From positions 3,472,001-3,536,000 of the forward strand of contig NZ_CP051240.1 in assembly GCF_017794965.1 (NCBI RefSeq): a stretch of DNA of 64,000 bases, given 5' to 3'. A program made the translations under genes and the position numbers. The DNA is from Alcanivorax sp. GTDB lineage: Bacteria; Pseudomonadota; Gammaproteobacteria; Pseudomonadales; Alcanivoracaceae. The notes under the pieces were generated by a model that saw only the letters and a list, made by a program, of their open reading frames with translations, was not told the DNA's origin and made no database searches. This document shows, one piece after another, positions 51,978 through 59,932 of the stretch (positions are counted from its first letter, which is position 1; each line of letters opens with the position of its first letter).

Positions 51978-52008
51978 TTGACCTTAGAGTCTACTCTACA
52001 CCTTAGCC
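51978..52008 (+). promoter_or_regulatory. MerR-type operator/promoter
   Basis: TTGACC (51978) is followed by the dyad TAGAGT-CT-ACTCTA (51985-51998) and a TTAGCCT -10-like box after a spacer of about 19-20 bp. The long spacer with a central dyad is the classic MerR-activated layout and faces the epimerase gene. Confidence 0.7.
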
Positions 52009-52049
52009 TGTCCGTAAATCAGCGTTTTCACAAGGACAAGGAGAACCCC

Positions 52050-53114
52050 ATGACCATTCTGATCACCGGCGCCAGCGGCTTTATCGGCCGTTATGTCTGC
52101 GCACAACTTACCCGCGACCAGCAGCCCGTTCTTGCCATGCTGCGTCAGCCATCATCACAACTGGCCACCCTGCGGCGGCAGGTCGATGCGCTGGGCGGGC
52201 AGGGCGATCTGGTTCAGGCCATTCAGGGTGATCTGGATCAGCCGGACCTGGGCCTCGATGGGCCCGTCCCAGCGCTGGAGGCCATCATTCATCTTGGGGC
52301 CCGCTTCGCCTGGCAATTACCCATGGCGGAGGCACGTCGGACCAATGTGGACGGCGCGCTGGCCGTGGCACGCCTGGCCCGGCAACAGCAGACGCGGCTG
52401 GTGTTTATCAGTGGTTTCATGCTGGAGAACCTGGCTCATCTGGCCCGGCTGGGCATCGACCTGAACTCAGCGGATAAAACTGACTGGCAACAGGTCTATC
52501 GCCGTGCCGGAGGCTATGAAGCCAGCAAGCTGGAAGCCGCCATCCGGGTACGGGAGTATGCCCGGGAACAACATCTGGAGATGGTGGAAGTACAGCCCGC
52601 CACCGTGGCAGGAGACAGCCGCACCGGGCAACTGGACCACCAGCAACCGCTCTATCAGCTGCTCGACAACCTGGCGCGCGGGCGCATGGCGGCGATCCCC
52701 GGCACCCCGGACCACTGGCTGCCGCTGGTGGCCGTAGACCTGCTTGCCGCCCTGATTGCCCGGGCAGCTCTGGCCCCGGCGACACCGCAGCGACTGCTGG
52801 CACTGGACAGCCGTACTCCCAGCCTGCAGGGGCTGCTGGCCCACGCTGCCCCCTCCCTGAAAAGGAGAGCACCGACACGCTTTCTGCCCATGGGTGTACT
52901 CGCCACCCTTCTGCGCCTTCCCGGCCTGCCGCGCCTGCTCAATACCTGGCCCGAGGCCCTGCACTTCATTCAGACCACCCGTTTTGATACCGGTGCCAGT
53001 GATGCCTTTCTCGCTACCCAGGGGTTAACTCACCCGAGCATCAAGGGGGTAATCACGGCCAGCAGCCACTTCTATCAACAGCAACATAGCCCCGCGACAC
53101 AACAACCCGCCTGA
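52050..53114 (+). CDS. Extended SDR: NAD-dependent epimerase/dehydratase-like
   Basis: The 354-residue protein has the extended SDR motif ITGASGFIGRYV, IHLGARFAW and catalytic Tyr-x3-Lys (YEASK). AAGGAG lies 6 bases upstream of ATG 52050. It resembles steroid/flavonol-reductase-like extended SDRs more than sugar epimerases, but the substrate is unknown. The MerR-type promoter upstream suggests inducible expression. Confidence 0.9.
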   Translation: MTILITGASGFIGRYVCAQLTRDQQPVLAMLRQPSSQLATLRRQVDALGGQGDLVQAIQGDLDQPDLGLDGPVPALEAIIHLGARFAWQLPMAEARRTNVDGALAVARLARQQQTRLVFISGFMLENLAHLARLGIDLNSADKTDWQQVYRRAGGYEASKLEAAIRVREYAREQHLEMVEVQPATVAGDSRTGQLDHQQPLYQLLDNLARGRMAAIPGTPDHWLPLVAVDLLAALIARAALAPATPQRLLALDSRTPSLQGLLAHAAPSLKRRAPTRFLPMGVLATLLRLPGLPRLLNTWPEALHFIQTTRFDTGASDAFLATQGLTHPSIKGVITASSHFYQQQHSPATQQPA

Positions 53115-53240
53115 CTCCAGACACGCCCCCTGTCATCCTTGCCCCTGCACGGCAGGGGGCGGTTGCGGTATCCTTGCGGCCATATGGTGCCCGGGCCAAT
53201 GTCCGCGCACAGTGTTGACTGCAACAGAGGCAAGGCCAGT

Positions 53241-53732
53241 ATGACCAACCGCGTAATCTACCCCGGCACCTTCGACCCCATCACCAACGGCCACCTGGAC
53301 CTGGTGGAACGGGCCGCCAAGATGTTCGACGAAGTGGTGGTCGGCATTGCCGCCAGCGAGAAGAAAGGCCCGCTGTTCACCCTGGAAGAGCGCGTGGACC
53401 TCACCGAACGGGTACTGGCCCACCTGCCCAATGTGAAGGTGAAAGGCTTCTCCAAGCTGCTGGCCCACTTCTGTGAGGAAGAAGACGGCAACATCCTGCT
53501 GCGCGGCCTGCGCGCGGTATCCGACTTCGAATACGAATTCCAGCTGGCCAACATGAACCGTCAACTGGCCCCGGATCTGGAAACCGTGTTCCTGACCCCG
53601 GCAGAGCACCTGTCGTTCATCTCCAGTTCCCTGATCCGCGAGATCGCCCTGCTGGACGGCGACGTGAACAACTTCGTCCCGCCGCTGGTCGCCGAAGCAC
53701 TGGAAGAGAAACGCAAGGCGCGGCAGAAATAA
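53241..53732 (+). CDS. coaD: Phosphopantetheine adenylyltransferase
   Basis: The 163-residue protein is the penultimate enzyme of coenzyme A synthesis (4'-phosphopantetheine + ATP to dephospho-CoA). Signatures are YPGTFDPITNGH, RGLRAVSDFEYE and FISSSLIREIA. ATG 53241 matches the family N-terminus, while the longer frame is not conserved. The heptad repeat starts 1 base after its TAA. Confidence 0.96.
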   Translation: MTNRVIYPGTFDPITNGHLDLVERAAKMFDEVVVGIAASEKKGPLFTLEERVDLTERVLAHLPNVKVKGFSKLLAHFCEEEDGNILLRGLRAVSDFEYEFQLANMNRQLAPDLETVFLTPAEHLSFISSSLIREIALLDGDVNNFVPPLVAEALEEKRKARQK

Positions 53733-53733
53733 G

Positions 53734-53887
53734 AGTTCAAAGTTGAAAGTTCAAAGTTTAAAAGCGCGAGTCAGGTGATCGGGTTCTGGAGTCACGTACC
53801 CGCGCCATTACCGGCGAACGCGGGCACAGCCTTGCAGAACCATAAGGCCAACCCCGCGATTCAACTTTAAACTTTTAACTTTCAACT
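53734..53887. repeat. Heptad-bounded element with inverted stem-loop core
   Basis: The left array is 53734-53761 (AGTTCAA, AGTTGAA, AGTTCAA, AGTTTAA). The right inverted array is 53860-53887 (TTCAACT, TTAAACT, TTTAACT, TTCAACT). The core GTACCCGCG-CCATTACCGGCGAA-CGCGGGCAC carries the same stem as 12326-12357 with the loop in reverse complement. It fills most of the gap between coaD and ggt. Confidence 0.85.
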
Positions 53888-53947
53888 CAGGCATAACAAC
53901 AACGCCGGACACCGCTCGACACACACCGGCATTCAAGGAGGAATCCC

Positions 53948-55657
53948 ATGCGCATCCTGATCTCGTTACTGCTGCTGTTTACCCTTTCTGCCCAAGCCGC
54001 CGGGCCGGGACAGAATGCGATTGCCAGTGCCCACCCGCTGGCCACCCAGGCGGGCATGGAGATTCTTGACCAGGGCGGCAATGCCTTCGATGCGGCCATT
54101 GCGGTGGCAGCAGCGTTGGCGGTGGTGGAGCCTTATTCCGCCGGCATGGGCGGCGGCGGCTTCTGGTTGCTGCATCGCGAGCAGGATGGTTTCCAGACCT
54201 TTGTGGATGCCCGGGAAAAAGCCCCCGGCGCGGCGACGGCCAACATGTACCAGGACAAGGACGGCAACGTCATGCGCGACTGGGCGGTGAATGGCCCCAG
54301 CGCCGCCGGCATTCCCGGCCAGGCCGCCGCCTTTGTCCACCTCGCTGACAAGCACGGTAAGTTACCACTCACTACCACCCTGGGCCCAGCTATCAAACTG
54401 GCTGAGAACGGCTTCCCGGTGGATGAGAAATACCGCAAGCTGGCCGGCTACCGGGAAGAGGTACTCAATCGCTTCCCGGAATCTGCAGGCATCTTTCTGC
54501 ATAATGGCAAAGTGCCACCCACCAACCACACCATCCGCCAGCCAGATCTGGCCCGGGTGCTCAGCGCCATCGCCGAGCACGGCAACGCCGGTTTCTACCA
54601 GGGCGAGGTGGCCAAACAGCTGGTGGATGGCGTGCAGCAGGCCGGCGGGCTGTGGACCCTGAAGGACCTCACCGATTACCAGGTGGTAGAGCGCACCCCG
54701 TTGATCAGCCAGTTCCGCGGTGCCCGGGTGATCTCCGCGCCGCCACCGTCCTCCGGTGGCATTGTCATGGCCAACGCCCTGAACATCCTCAGTCAGTTCA
54801 ACGACGGCCACACCGGCGACCTGACCCCGCACCTGACCATCGAAGCCATGCGCCGCGCCTACCAGGATCGGGCCCGCTATCTGGGGGACCCGGACTTTGT
54901 GGATATGCCTGTGGATAAGCTGTTGAGCATGGACTACGCCAAACAGCGCGCCGCCAGCATCACCCTGGACAAGGCCACCCCCAGCGCCAGCCTCGGCGAG
55001 CCGATCGGCGTGGAAGAGGGCTTCCATACCACCCATCTGTCCGTGCTGGACAAGGACGGCAACCGGGTGGCTGCCACCCTCAGCATCAACCTGCCGTTCG
55101 GTAGCGGCTTTGTTGCGCCGGGGACCGGGGTGTTGCTCAATAACGAGATGGACGACTTTTCTGCCAAGCCGGGCAGCCCCAACGCCTACGGCCTGGTGGG
55201 CAGCGAAGCCAACGCCATAGCCCCCGGCAAGCGCCCGCTGTCCTCCATGACCCCCACCTTTGTGGAGTTTGACAATCGCATTGCCATTCTCGGCACCCCC
55301 GGCGGCAGTCGCATCATTTCCATGGTGATGCTGGGATTGCTGGAAGCGGCAGACAACAAGCCGGTACAGGACTGGGTCAGCAAGGTACGCTACCACCACC
55401 AGTACCTGCCGGATGAAGTGCAGGCGGAACCGGAATTTGTTGGCAGCGAAGCGGCTAAACAGCTGATGCTGCTAGGCCACAAGGTGGTCTCCACTGGCCG
55501 CGACTACGGCAACATGCAAGCCATCCTGTGGCGCCGTGACAGCAATGAAGTCACCGCCGCCAGTGATCCCCGTGGTATTGGCGAGGCTACCGTGCGGGCT
55601 CCCCAGGCCACGACGCCAGCCCCGCTGGAACTGCCGGAAAGTCTCTCCGCAGACTGA
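53948..55657 (+). CDS. ggt: Gamma-glutamyltransferase
   Basis: The 569-residue precursor has a signal peptide (ending SAQA). The catalytic Thr361 starts the small subunit in FHTTHLSVLDKDGN, with self-cleavage expected before it. GAGVLL-type GTGVLLNNEMDDFS and GKRPLSSMTPT follow. It hydrolyses or transfers the gamma-glutamyl group of glutathione in the periplasm. AAGGAGG lies upstream of the ATG. Lys- and Asp-rich lid residues are present. A terminator follows. Confidence 0.95.
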   Translation: MRILISLLLLFTLSAQAAGPGQNAIASAHPLATQAGMEILDQGGNAFDAAIAVAAALAVVEPYSAGMGGGGFWLLHREQDGFQTFVDAREKAPGAATANMYQDKDGNVMRDWAVNGPSAAGIPGQAAAFVHLADKHGKLPLTTTLGPAIKLAENGFPVDEKYRKLAGYREEVLNRFPESAGIFLHNGKVPPTNHTIRQPDLARVLSAIAEHGNAGFYQGEVAKQLVDGVQQAGGLWTLKDLTDYQVVERTPLISQFRGARVISAPPPSSGGIVMANALNILSQFNDGHTGDLTPHLTIEAMRRAYQDRARYLGDPDFVDMPVDKLLSMDYAKQRAASITLDKATPSASLGEPIGVEEGFHTTHLSVLDKDGNRVAATLSINLPFGSGFVAPGTGVLLNNEMDDFSAKPGSPNAYGLVGSEANAIAPGKRPLSSMTPTFVEFDNRIAILGTPGGSRIISMVMLGLLEAADNKPVQDWVSKVRYHHQYLPDEVQAEPEFVGSEAAKQLMLLGHKVVSTGRDYGNMQAILWRRDSNEVTAASDPRGIGEATVRAPQATTPAPLELPESLSAD

Positions 55658-55667
55658 CACCGGTATT

Positions 55668-55700
55668 GCCGCGCCCGCCTCTCCGGGCGCGGCCTTTCCC
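55668..55700 (+). terminator. Intrinsic terminator after ggt
   Basis: GCCGCGCCCG and CGGGCGCGGC form a 10-bp stem around CCTCTC, followed by a pyrimidine run CTTTCCCTTT, 10 bases after the ggt stop. Confidence 0.75.
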
Positions 55701-55881
55701 TTTGCCCAGGCGCTGGTAGGCATTGAAGTGTGTGTGACACGGATGGAGGGAAAGGCCAAAGCCAGCCAGAACCCACCCGCTCGCAGTCAGGCATCGGTAC
55801 TGGCTGGTCTGGGTGAGGACCCCGCCGCCACATCTCTGAAGCAGATGATGGCGGCGATCCTGAAACCGGACTGATACGGCC

Positions 55882-56496
55882 TCAAGCGAGCGGTTGCGTG
55901 GCCATGAAGCTGTCCCGACCTTCCCAGGCCTTGAACCAGGCTGCCAGCCCGGGCCGCCCGCTGCGCCACTGCATGGCGTCATGGCGAAAGTCCAGATAGC
56001 CCAGGGCACAGGCCAGAGCAATGCTGGCCAGATGGATGCCCGCCGGCATCACCGCGTCCCCCTGGGCCTCCAGATAATCCAGGGTGCGGGTAATCGCGTC
56101 ACGGCGGCGATCCTGCCAGAAGTCAGAGTGCTGCCTCTCCGGCCGCCCCCGTTCCATCACCATCAGGAAGGCGCTTTCCATAATGCCATCCGCCAGGGCC
56201 TGCCCTTGCTGGATAACCAGTCGGTGGGAAGCATTGTCTCCCAGCATGCTGTCCCGTCCCTGGGTCACGGCCAGGTTGTCCAGCCAGGCACAGATTATCG
56301 GGCTGTCCACCACCAGTTTGTCGTCATCGGTGATCAATGCCGGCACCCGCCCCAGCGGATTCATCCTGGCCAGTTCAGCCGCATCATCCAGTGGGTGCAA
56401 TGCCCGCAGGTTGATTGCCTCGCTCAGCCCCTGTTCCCGGGCCAGAATCTGCACCTTGCGAGCAAACGGGGAAGTGGGCGACACCATCAGTTCCAT
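55882..56496 (-). CDS. Glutathione S-transferase family protein
   Basis: The 204-residue protein has an N-terminal thioredoxin-like domain (LMVSPTSPFARKVQIL, NPLGRVPALITDD, DSPIICAWLD) and an all-helical C-terminal domain. The SPFARKV motif suggests a Ser-type GST close to the stress-related bacterial class. Start 56496 matches the family. The frame extends 23 codons further without a site. Convergent ggt makes local glutathione metabolism a theme, though gshB is far away. Confidence 0.9.
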   Translation of the reverse strand: MELMVSPTSPFARKVQILAREQGLSEAINLRALHPLDDAAELARMNPLGRVPALITDDDKLVVDSPIICAWLDNLAVTQGRDSMLGDNASHRLVIQQGQALADGIMESAFLMVMERGRPERQHSDFWQDRRRDAITRTLDYLEAQGDAVMPAGIHLASIALACALGYLDFRHDAMQWRSGRPGLAAWFKAWEGRDSFMATQPLA

Positions 56497-56671
56497 GATT
56501 TTTCGCGCTCCATATGTGTGTATGCCCAAGCAGTGTACCCCACCGACCCCGCGACGGGGCGACACCTCTGGCTCAAATTAACCTTGTCGCCCATGGCGGA
56601 TCGGGCAGAATCGACCCCTGTTACTGCCATTGTGCAATGTTATTTACGGCCGTGCCGTTTGTGGAGTTCCC

Positions 56672-57091
56672 ATGCAGCGTATCGAGATCATCCAGACCTT
56701 CCCCTTCTCCGTGGACAAGCTGTTCGACTTTCTCAGCGACCATCACAATCTGGAGTTGATCTTTGCCCCGGCCAAGATCAAACGAATCAAGGAGGGCAGC
56801 GACAGTCCGAATGGCGTGGGTTCCACCCGCTGGATGAAGCTGCCACTGGCACCGGCCTTCCATGAAACGGTCACCGAAGTAGAACAGAACAAGCTGATCC
56901 GTTACGCCATCAGCAAAGGCAGCCCGCTGAAGAACCACCAGGGCGTGATGCACTTTTCTGAAACCAGCAACGGCGGCAGCATGCTGCACTACACCATCGA
57001 ATTTGAAGGCAAACTGCCACTGATTGGCCCGGTCATTAAAACCGTACTGGACCAGGGCATCCGCCGCGGCCTGAAGAAACTAAAACTTTAA
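56672..57091 (+). CDS. SRPBCC (START-like) ligand-binding protein
   Basis: The 139-residue protein fits the SRPBCC/polyketide-cyclase-like fold (IEIIQTFPFSVDKLFDFLSDHHNLE at the start, amphipathic C-terminal helix VIKTVLDQGIRRGLKKLKL). GGAG lies upstream of ATG 56672. It probably binds a hydrophobic ligand. The function is unknown. Confidence 0.82.
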   Translation: MQRIEIIQTFPFSVDKLFDFLSDHHNLELIFAPAKIKRIKEGSDSPNGVGSTRWMKLPLAPAFHETVTEVEQNKLIRYAISKGSPLKNHQGVMHFSETSNGGSMLHYTIEFEGKLPLIGPVIKTVLDQGIRRGLKKLKL

Positions 57092-57102
57092 ACCCGGCCC
57101 CC

Positions 57103-57135
57103 CTGTAGGAGCCCAGCTTGCCTGGGCGAAGTGTC
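57103..57135. repeat. Single REP, GTAGGAGC class
   Basis: GTAGGAGCCCAGCTTGCCTGGGCGAAG forms a short hairpin (GCCCAG/CTGGGC) just after the SRPBCC gene. The same variant appears as one arm of the pair at 50.1 kb. Confidence 0.7.
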
Positions 57136-57172
57136 GAGTTTCGAGAAGCGTGATGCAGCCGCAGCGCGGCCT

Positions 57173-57213
57173 AAAAAAACGCCGGGTCTCTTGCCTGTGC
57201 AAGACCCGGCGCT
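57173..57213 (-). terminator. Intrinsic terminator of the candidate sRNA (or of kefB)
   Basis: The minus strand reads CGCCGGGTCT, loop of 12, AGACCCGGCG and seven T. It lies 120 bases beyond the kefB stop and would end either transcript. Confidence 0.85.
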
Positions 57214-57292
57214 GAAGCAGGTTGCGTACAACCCAAAGACTGTTCGAGGTCGCAACGGAAATCGCCTTAATCGCGGTTTACCCGATTGCTGG
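57173..57292 (-). ncRNA. Candidate Fur-controlled small RNA
   Basis: A minus-strand promoter with -35 TTGTTG, 18-bp spacer and -10 TATAAG lies at about 57299-57329 and overlaps a Fur box. An intrinsic terminator (CGCCGGGTCT / AGACCCGGCG stem, then GTTTTTTT) ends about 120 bases downstream. No credible coding frame lies between, only a 10-codon ATG frame at the predicted 5' end. Both flanking genes converge on this gap, so the promoter does not serve them. The size and layout match RyhB/PrrF-type iron sRNAs. I did not find a sequence match to them by eye. Confidence 0.55.
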
Positions 57293-57305
57293 CCCACATC
57301 TTATA

Positions 57306-57324
57306 GATAACGATAACCATTCTC
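57306..57324. promoter_or_regulatory. Fur box in a convergent gap
   Basis: GATAACGATAACCATTCTC agrees with the 19-bp Fur consensus GATAATGATAATCATTATC at 16 positions. It sits between the proposed -35 and -10 of the candidate sRNA. Confidence 0.75.
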
Positions 57325-57335
57325 AACAAAAACAC

Positions 57336-59096
57336 TCACGATTCATCCTGCTTCAGCAAGGCACTCAATTCCTCACGGCCGCGCGCGCTGGTTTCCAGTA
57401 ATTTGGCGTGGTCATCGCGATGCTCTATCTGCTCTTCCAGCATCCGCTCGTCCAGAGCGCGGAAACTTCGCACCAGATCCAGTGCCGTGGATTCCGGCAC
57501 ACCCAGCTCAGTCAGCGTCAATCGGGCACTCAGCAAGCCGGACTCAAAGGTTTCCCGAACCACCAGTTTTACCCCTTGGGCCCGCAGCCGGAAGGCATGG
57601 TTGCGATCCCGGGCTCGGGCAATGATGGTGACCTTGGGGAAATGGTGCTGCACCAGTGAAGCGGTCTTCATGGAGGCTTCCACATCGTCGATGGCCAACA
57701 CCAGCACGCGGGCATGCTCCAGACCGGCGTTCTGCAACAGATCCAGTCGTGTCACATCACCAAAGTAGACCTCGTTGCCGAAACGACGCAGCAGATCAAT
57801 TTCATCCGGATCGGAATCCAGCGCCGTAAAGGGAATCTGCCGGCCCACCAGAATCCGGGCGGTGATCTGGCCAAAACGACCGAGCCCGGCAATCACCACA
57901 CTCGGGTGGTGGCTGGGCATGGCTTCCTCTTCCAGGTCCGGGCGGGGCGTGCGCGTCTCTTCAGGCCACAGCGCGGCCACGGCTTTCAACAACAGCGGGG
58001 TACAGGCCATGGACAAGGCCACCACCAGATTCAGCTGGCCCGCCAGTGTACTGTCCACCAGATTGAGCGTGACCGCCTGGGTCAGCAATACAAAGGCAAA
58101 TTCGCCCCCCTGACTGAGCAACATGCCGAACAGCAGGGTACCCCGCCAGGTCGCCTTGCGGATCCGGCTGATCACCATCAATACCAGCGCCTTGGTACCC
58201 AGCAGAATCACCAGATAGAGCGCAATTTTTCCCGGGAAATCCAGTAGCAGGCGCAGGTCCATGGTCATGCCGATGGCCAGGAAGAACAGGCCCAGCAACA
58301 ACCCCTTGAAAGGCTGGATATCCGTTTCCAGTTGTTCCCGGTAAGGGGAGTTGGCCAGCAATACCCCGGCAACAAACGCGCCCAGCCCCATGGACAGGCC
58401 CAGATGCTCCATCAGCGCTGCCGCCCCCAGCACCAGCATCAGGGCACTGGCACTCATCAGCTCCCGGTTGCGAAGTTTTGCCAGCCAGCCCAGCCAGGGG
58501 TTGAGCAGATAACGGCCCGCCGCCACCATGCCGGCCAGTGCCAGCAGCCCGGCCAGCAATTGCGGCCCGCCCTCATCGCTCCCGGTGCCTGCCAGCACCG
58601 GCAGTAACAACAGGATCGGGATTACCGCCACGTCCTGGAACAGCAGAATGGAAAACGCCGAGCGGCCATGGGGCGTGCCCAGCTGGTTGGTTTCCACCAG
58701 CATCTGGATAACAAAGGCGGTGGACGACAACGCCAGTATCGCCCCGACGGCAAGGCTGACTCGCATATCCAGCCCCAGCGACAGAAACACCGCCGCCAAC
58801 AGCAAGGCGCTGGCCACCATCTGGGTGGCGCCCAGGCCCACCAGACTACGCCGTTGGGCCCATAGATGCTGAGGAGCCAGCTCCAGCCCCACCAGAAACA
58901 GCATCAGCACCACGCCCAGCTCGGCGAAATGCAGCACATGGGTGCCGTCACTGATCAGCGCCAACCCCAATGGCCCCACGGCAATGCCGGCAGCCAGGTA
59001 CCCCAGGATGCTGCCCAGCCCAAGTCGCTGGAACAACGGCAATAGAATCAGGGTGGCACCCAATAACACCAGTGCCTGAGCAAAAAATCCGTCCAC
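57336..59096 (-). CDS. KefB/KefC-like potassium-proton antiporter
   Basis: The 586-residue protein has an N-terminal CPA2 cation/proton exchanger domain of 12-13 helices (LGSILGYLAAGIAVGPLGL, ALSSTAFVIQMLVE, FLAIGMTMDL). It is followed by a RCK/TrkA-N domain (VVIAGLGRFGQITARIL) and a C-terminal helical tail. Glutathione-gated potassium efflux is the known role of Kef proteins. The start is GTG 59096 with GGAGAA upstream. The open frame runs 148 codons further but is not conserved. Confidence 0.92.
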   Translation of the reverse strand: MDGFFAQALVLLGATLILLPLFQRLGLGSILGYLAAGIAVGPLGLALISDGTHVLHFAELGVVLMLFLVGLELAPQHLWAQRRSLVGLGATQMVASALLLAAVFLSLGLDMRVSLAVGAILALSSTAFVIQMLVETNQLGTPHGRSAFSILLFQDVAVIPILLLLPVLAGTGSDEGGPQLLAGLLALAGMVAAGRYLLNPWLGWLAKLRNRELMSASALMLVLGAAALMEHLGLSMGLGAFVAGVLLANSPYREQLETDIQPFKGLLLGLFFLAIGMTMDLRLLLDFPGKIALYLVILLGTKALVLMVISRIRKATWRGTLLFGMLLSQGGEFAFVLLTQAVTLNLVDSTLAGQLNLVVALSMACTPLLLKAVAALWPEETRTPRPDLEEEAMPSHHPSVVIAGLGRFGQITARILVGRQIPFTALDSDPDEIDLLRRFGNEVYFGDVTRLDLLQNAGLEHARVLVLAIDDVEASMKTASLVQHHFPKVTIIARARDRNHAFRLRAQGVKLVVRETFESGLLSARLTLTELGVPESTALDLVRSFRALDERMLEEQIEHRDDHAKLLETSARGREELSALLKQDES

Positions 59097-59267
59097 CGGG
59101 TTCTCCTTCTCCGTGAACACTGATGCTACCGGATCTGTGACAACAAATACCCACTCTGGCGCGGTTATCTTTTTGACGTTAAGGACGGGCTGCGCGCACC
59201 GAAATTGATCAGCAAGCGCGAAAGCCTTACCATTCGCGGCTCCTGAACCGCCCCCTATTGGTGCGCC

Positions 59268-59888
59268 ATGAGCAAACAAAGCGATCAGGTTCGCCAGCGT
59301 CTGGTCAGTGGCGTGCTTCGCCAGCTCCATCTTGAGGTGATGAGCCAGCGCTTCAATCCGCGCCTGGTGCTTGCCGCTTTCAATCTGGTCAACGGGGGTC
59401 TGAGTATCGCCCTGATCGCCATGGTGGCGCTGGTTACCCAGCAGGCGTTCATTTTTCCCTCTCTGGGCGCCACCGCGTTCCTGCTGTTCCATGTGCCTCT
59501 GGCCGAGGCCGCCAGCCCCCGTAATGTGATCAGCGCCCACATCCTCGGCGCCCTGTGTGGCTGGCTCTCCCTGTGGCTATTCGGTCTGCACGACGCCCCC
59601 GCCGCCTTCATCAGCGGCGTGGAGTGGTCCCGGGTTGCCGCGGCAGGCCTGTCCCTGGGACTCACCAGCAGCCTGATGATCCTGTTGCGGGTGGCTCACC
59701 CCCCGGCCGGCGCCACGGCCCTGATTGTGTCACTGGGGCTGATGCACGAACTCCAGCAGATGCCGGTCCTGATCAGTGCAGTGGTCTTGCTGGTCTGCCA
59801 GGCCTTCCTGATCAACCGGCTGGCGGGGATTCCCTATCCGCTCTGGCGACCATCGCGGCCACCGATTAAAGGTAATGAGAACGATTAA
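59268..59888 (+). CDS. HPP-family membrane protein
   Basis: The 206-residue protein has four or five hydrophobic helices, IFPSLGATAFLLFHVPLAEAASPRNVISAH and the namesake HPPAGATALI. The HPP family is linked to nitrite transport in plant chloroplasts and cyanobacteria. In proteobacteria the role is unclear. It is divergent from the kef gene and runs into a Fur box at its 3' end. Confidence 0.88.
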   Translation: MSKQSDQVRQRLVSGVLRQLHLEVMSQRFNPRLVLAAFNLVNGGLSIALIAMVALVTQQAFIFPSLGATAFLLFHVPLAEAASPRNVISAHILGALCGWLSLWLFGLHDAPAAFISGVEWSRVAAAGLSLGLTSSLMILLRVAHPPAGATALIVSLGLMHELQQMPVLISAVVLLVCQAFLINRLAGIPYPLWRPSRPPIKGNEND

Positions 59889-59889
59889 C
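59871..59889. promoter_or_regulatory. Fur box upstream of the PepSY gene
   Basis: GGTAATGAGAACGATTAAC agrees with the Fur consensus at 14 of 19 positions. It overlaps the end of the HPP gene and lies 44 bases upstream of the PepSY start. Confidence 0.6.
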
Positions 59890-59932
59890 AATATTGCTAC
59901 ACTGCGCCCCACACTTCCCTTGGGTGCGGTTC

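Noticed and set aside
55744..55874. A 43-codon frame after ggt ending SLKQMMAAILKPD
   Set aside because: The composition is plausible for a small protein, but there is no ribosome-binding site, and the frame merges with a longer frame through the ggt terminator. Without conservation data it cannot be supported.
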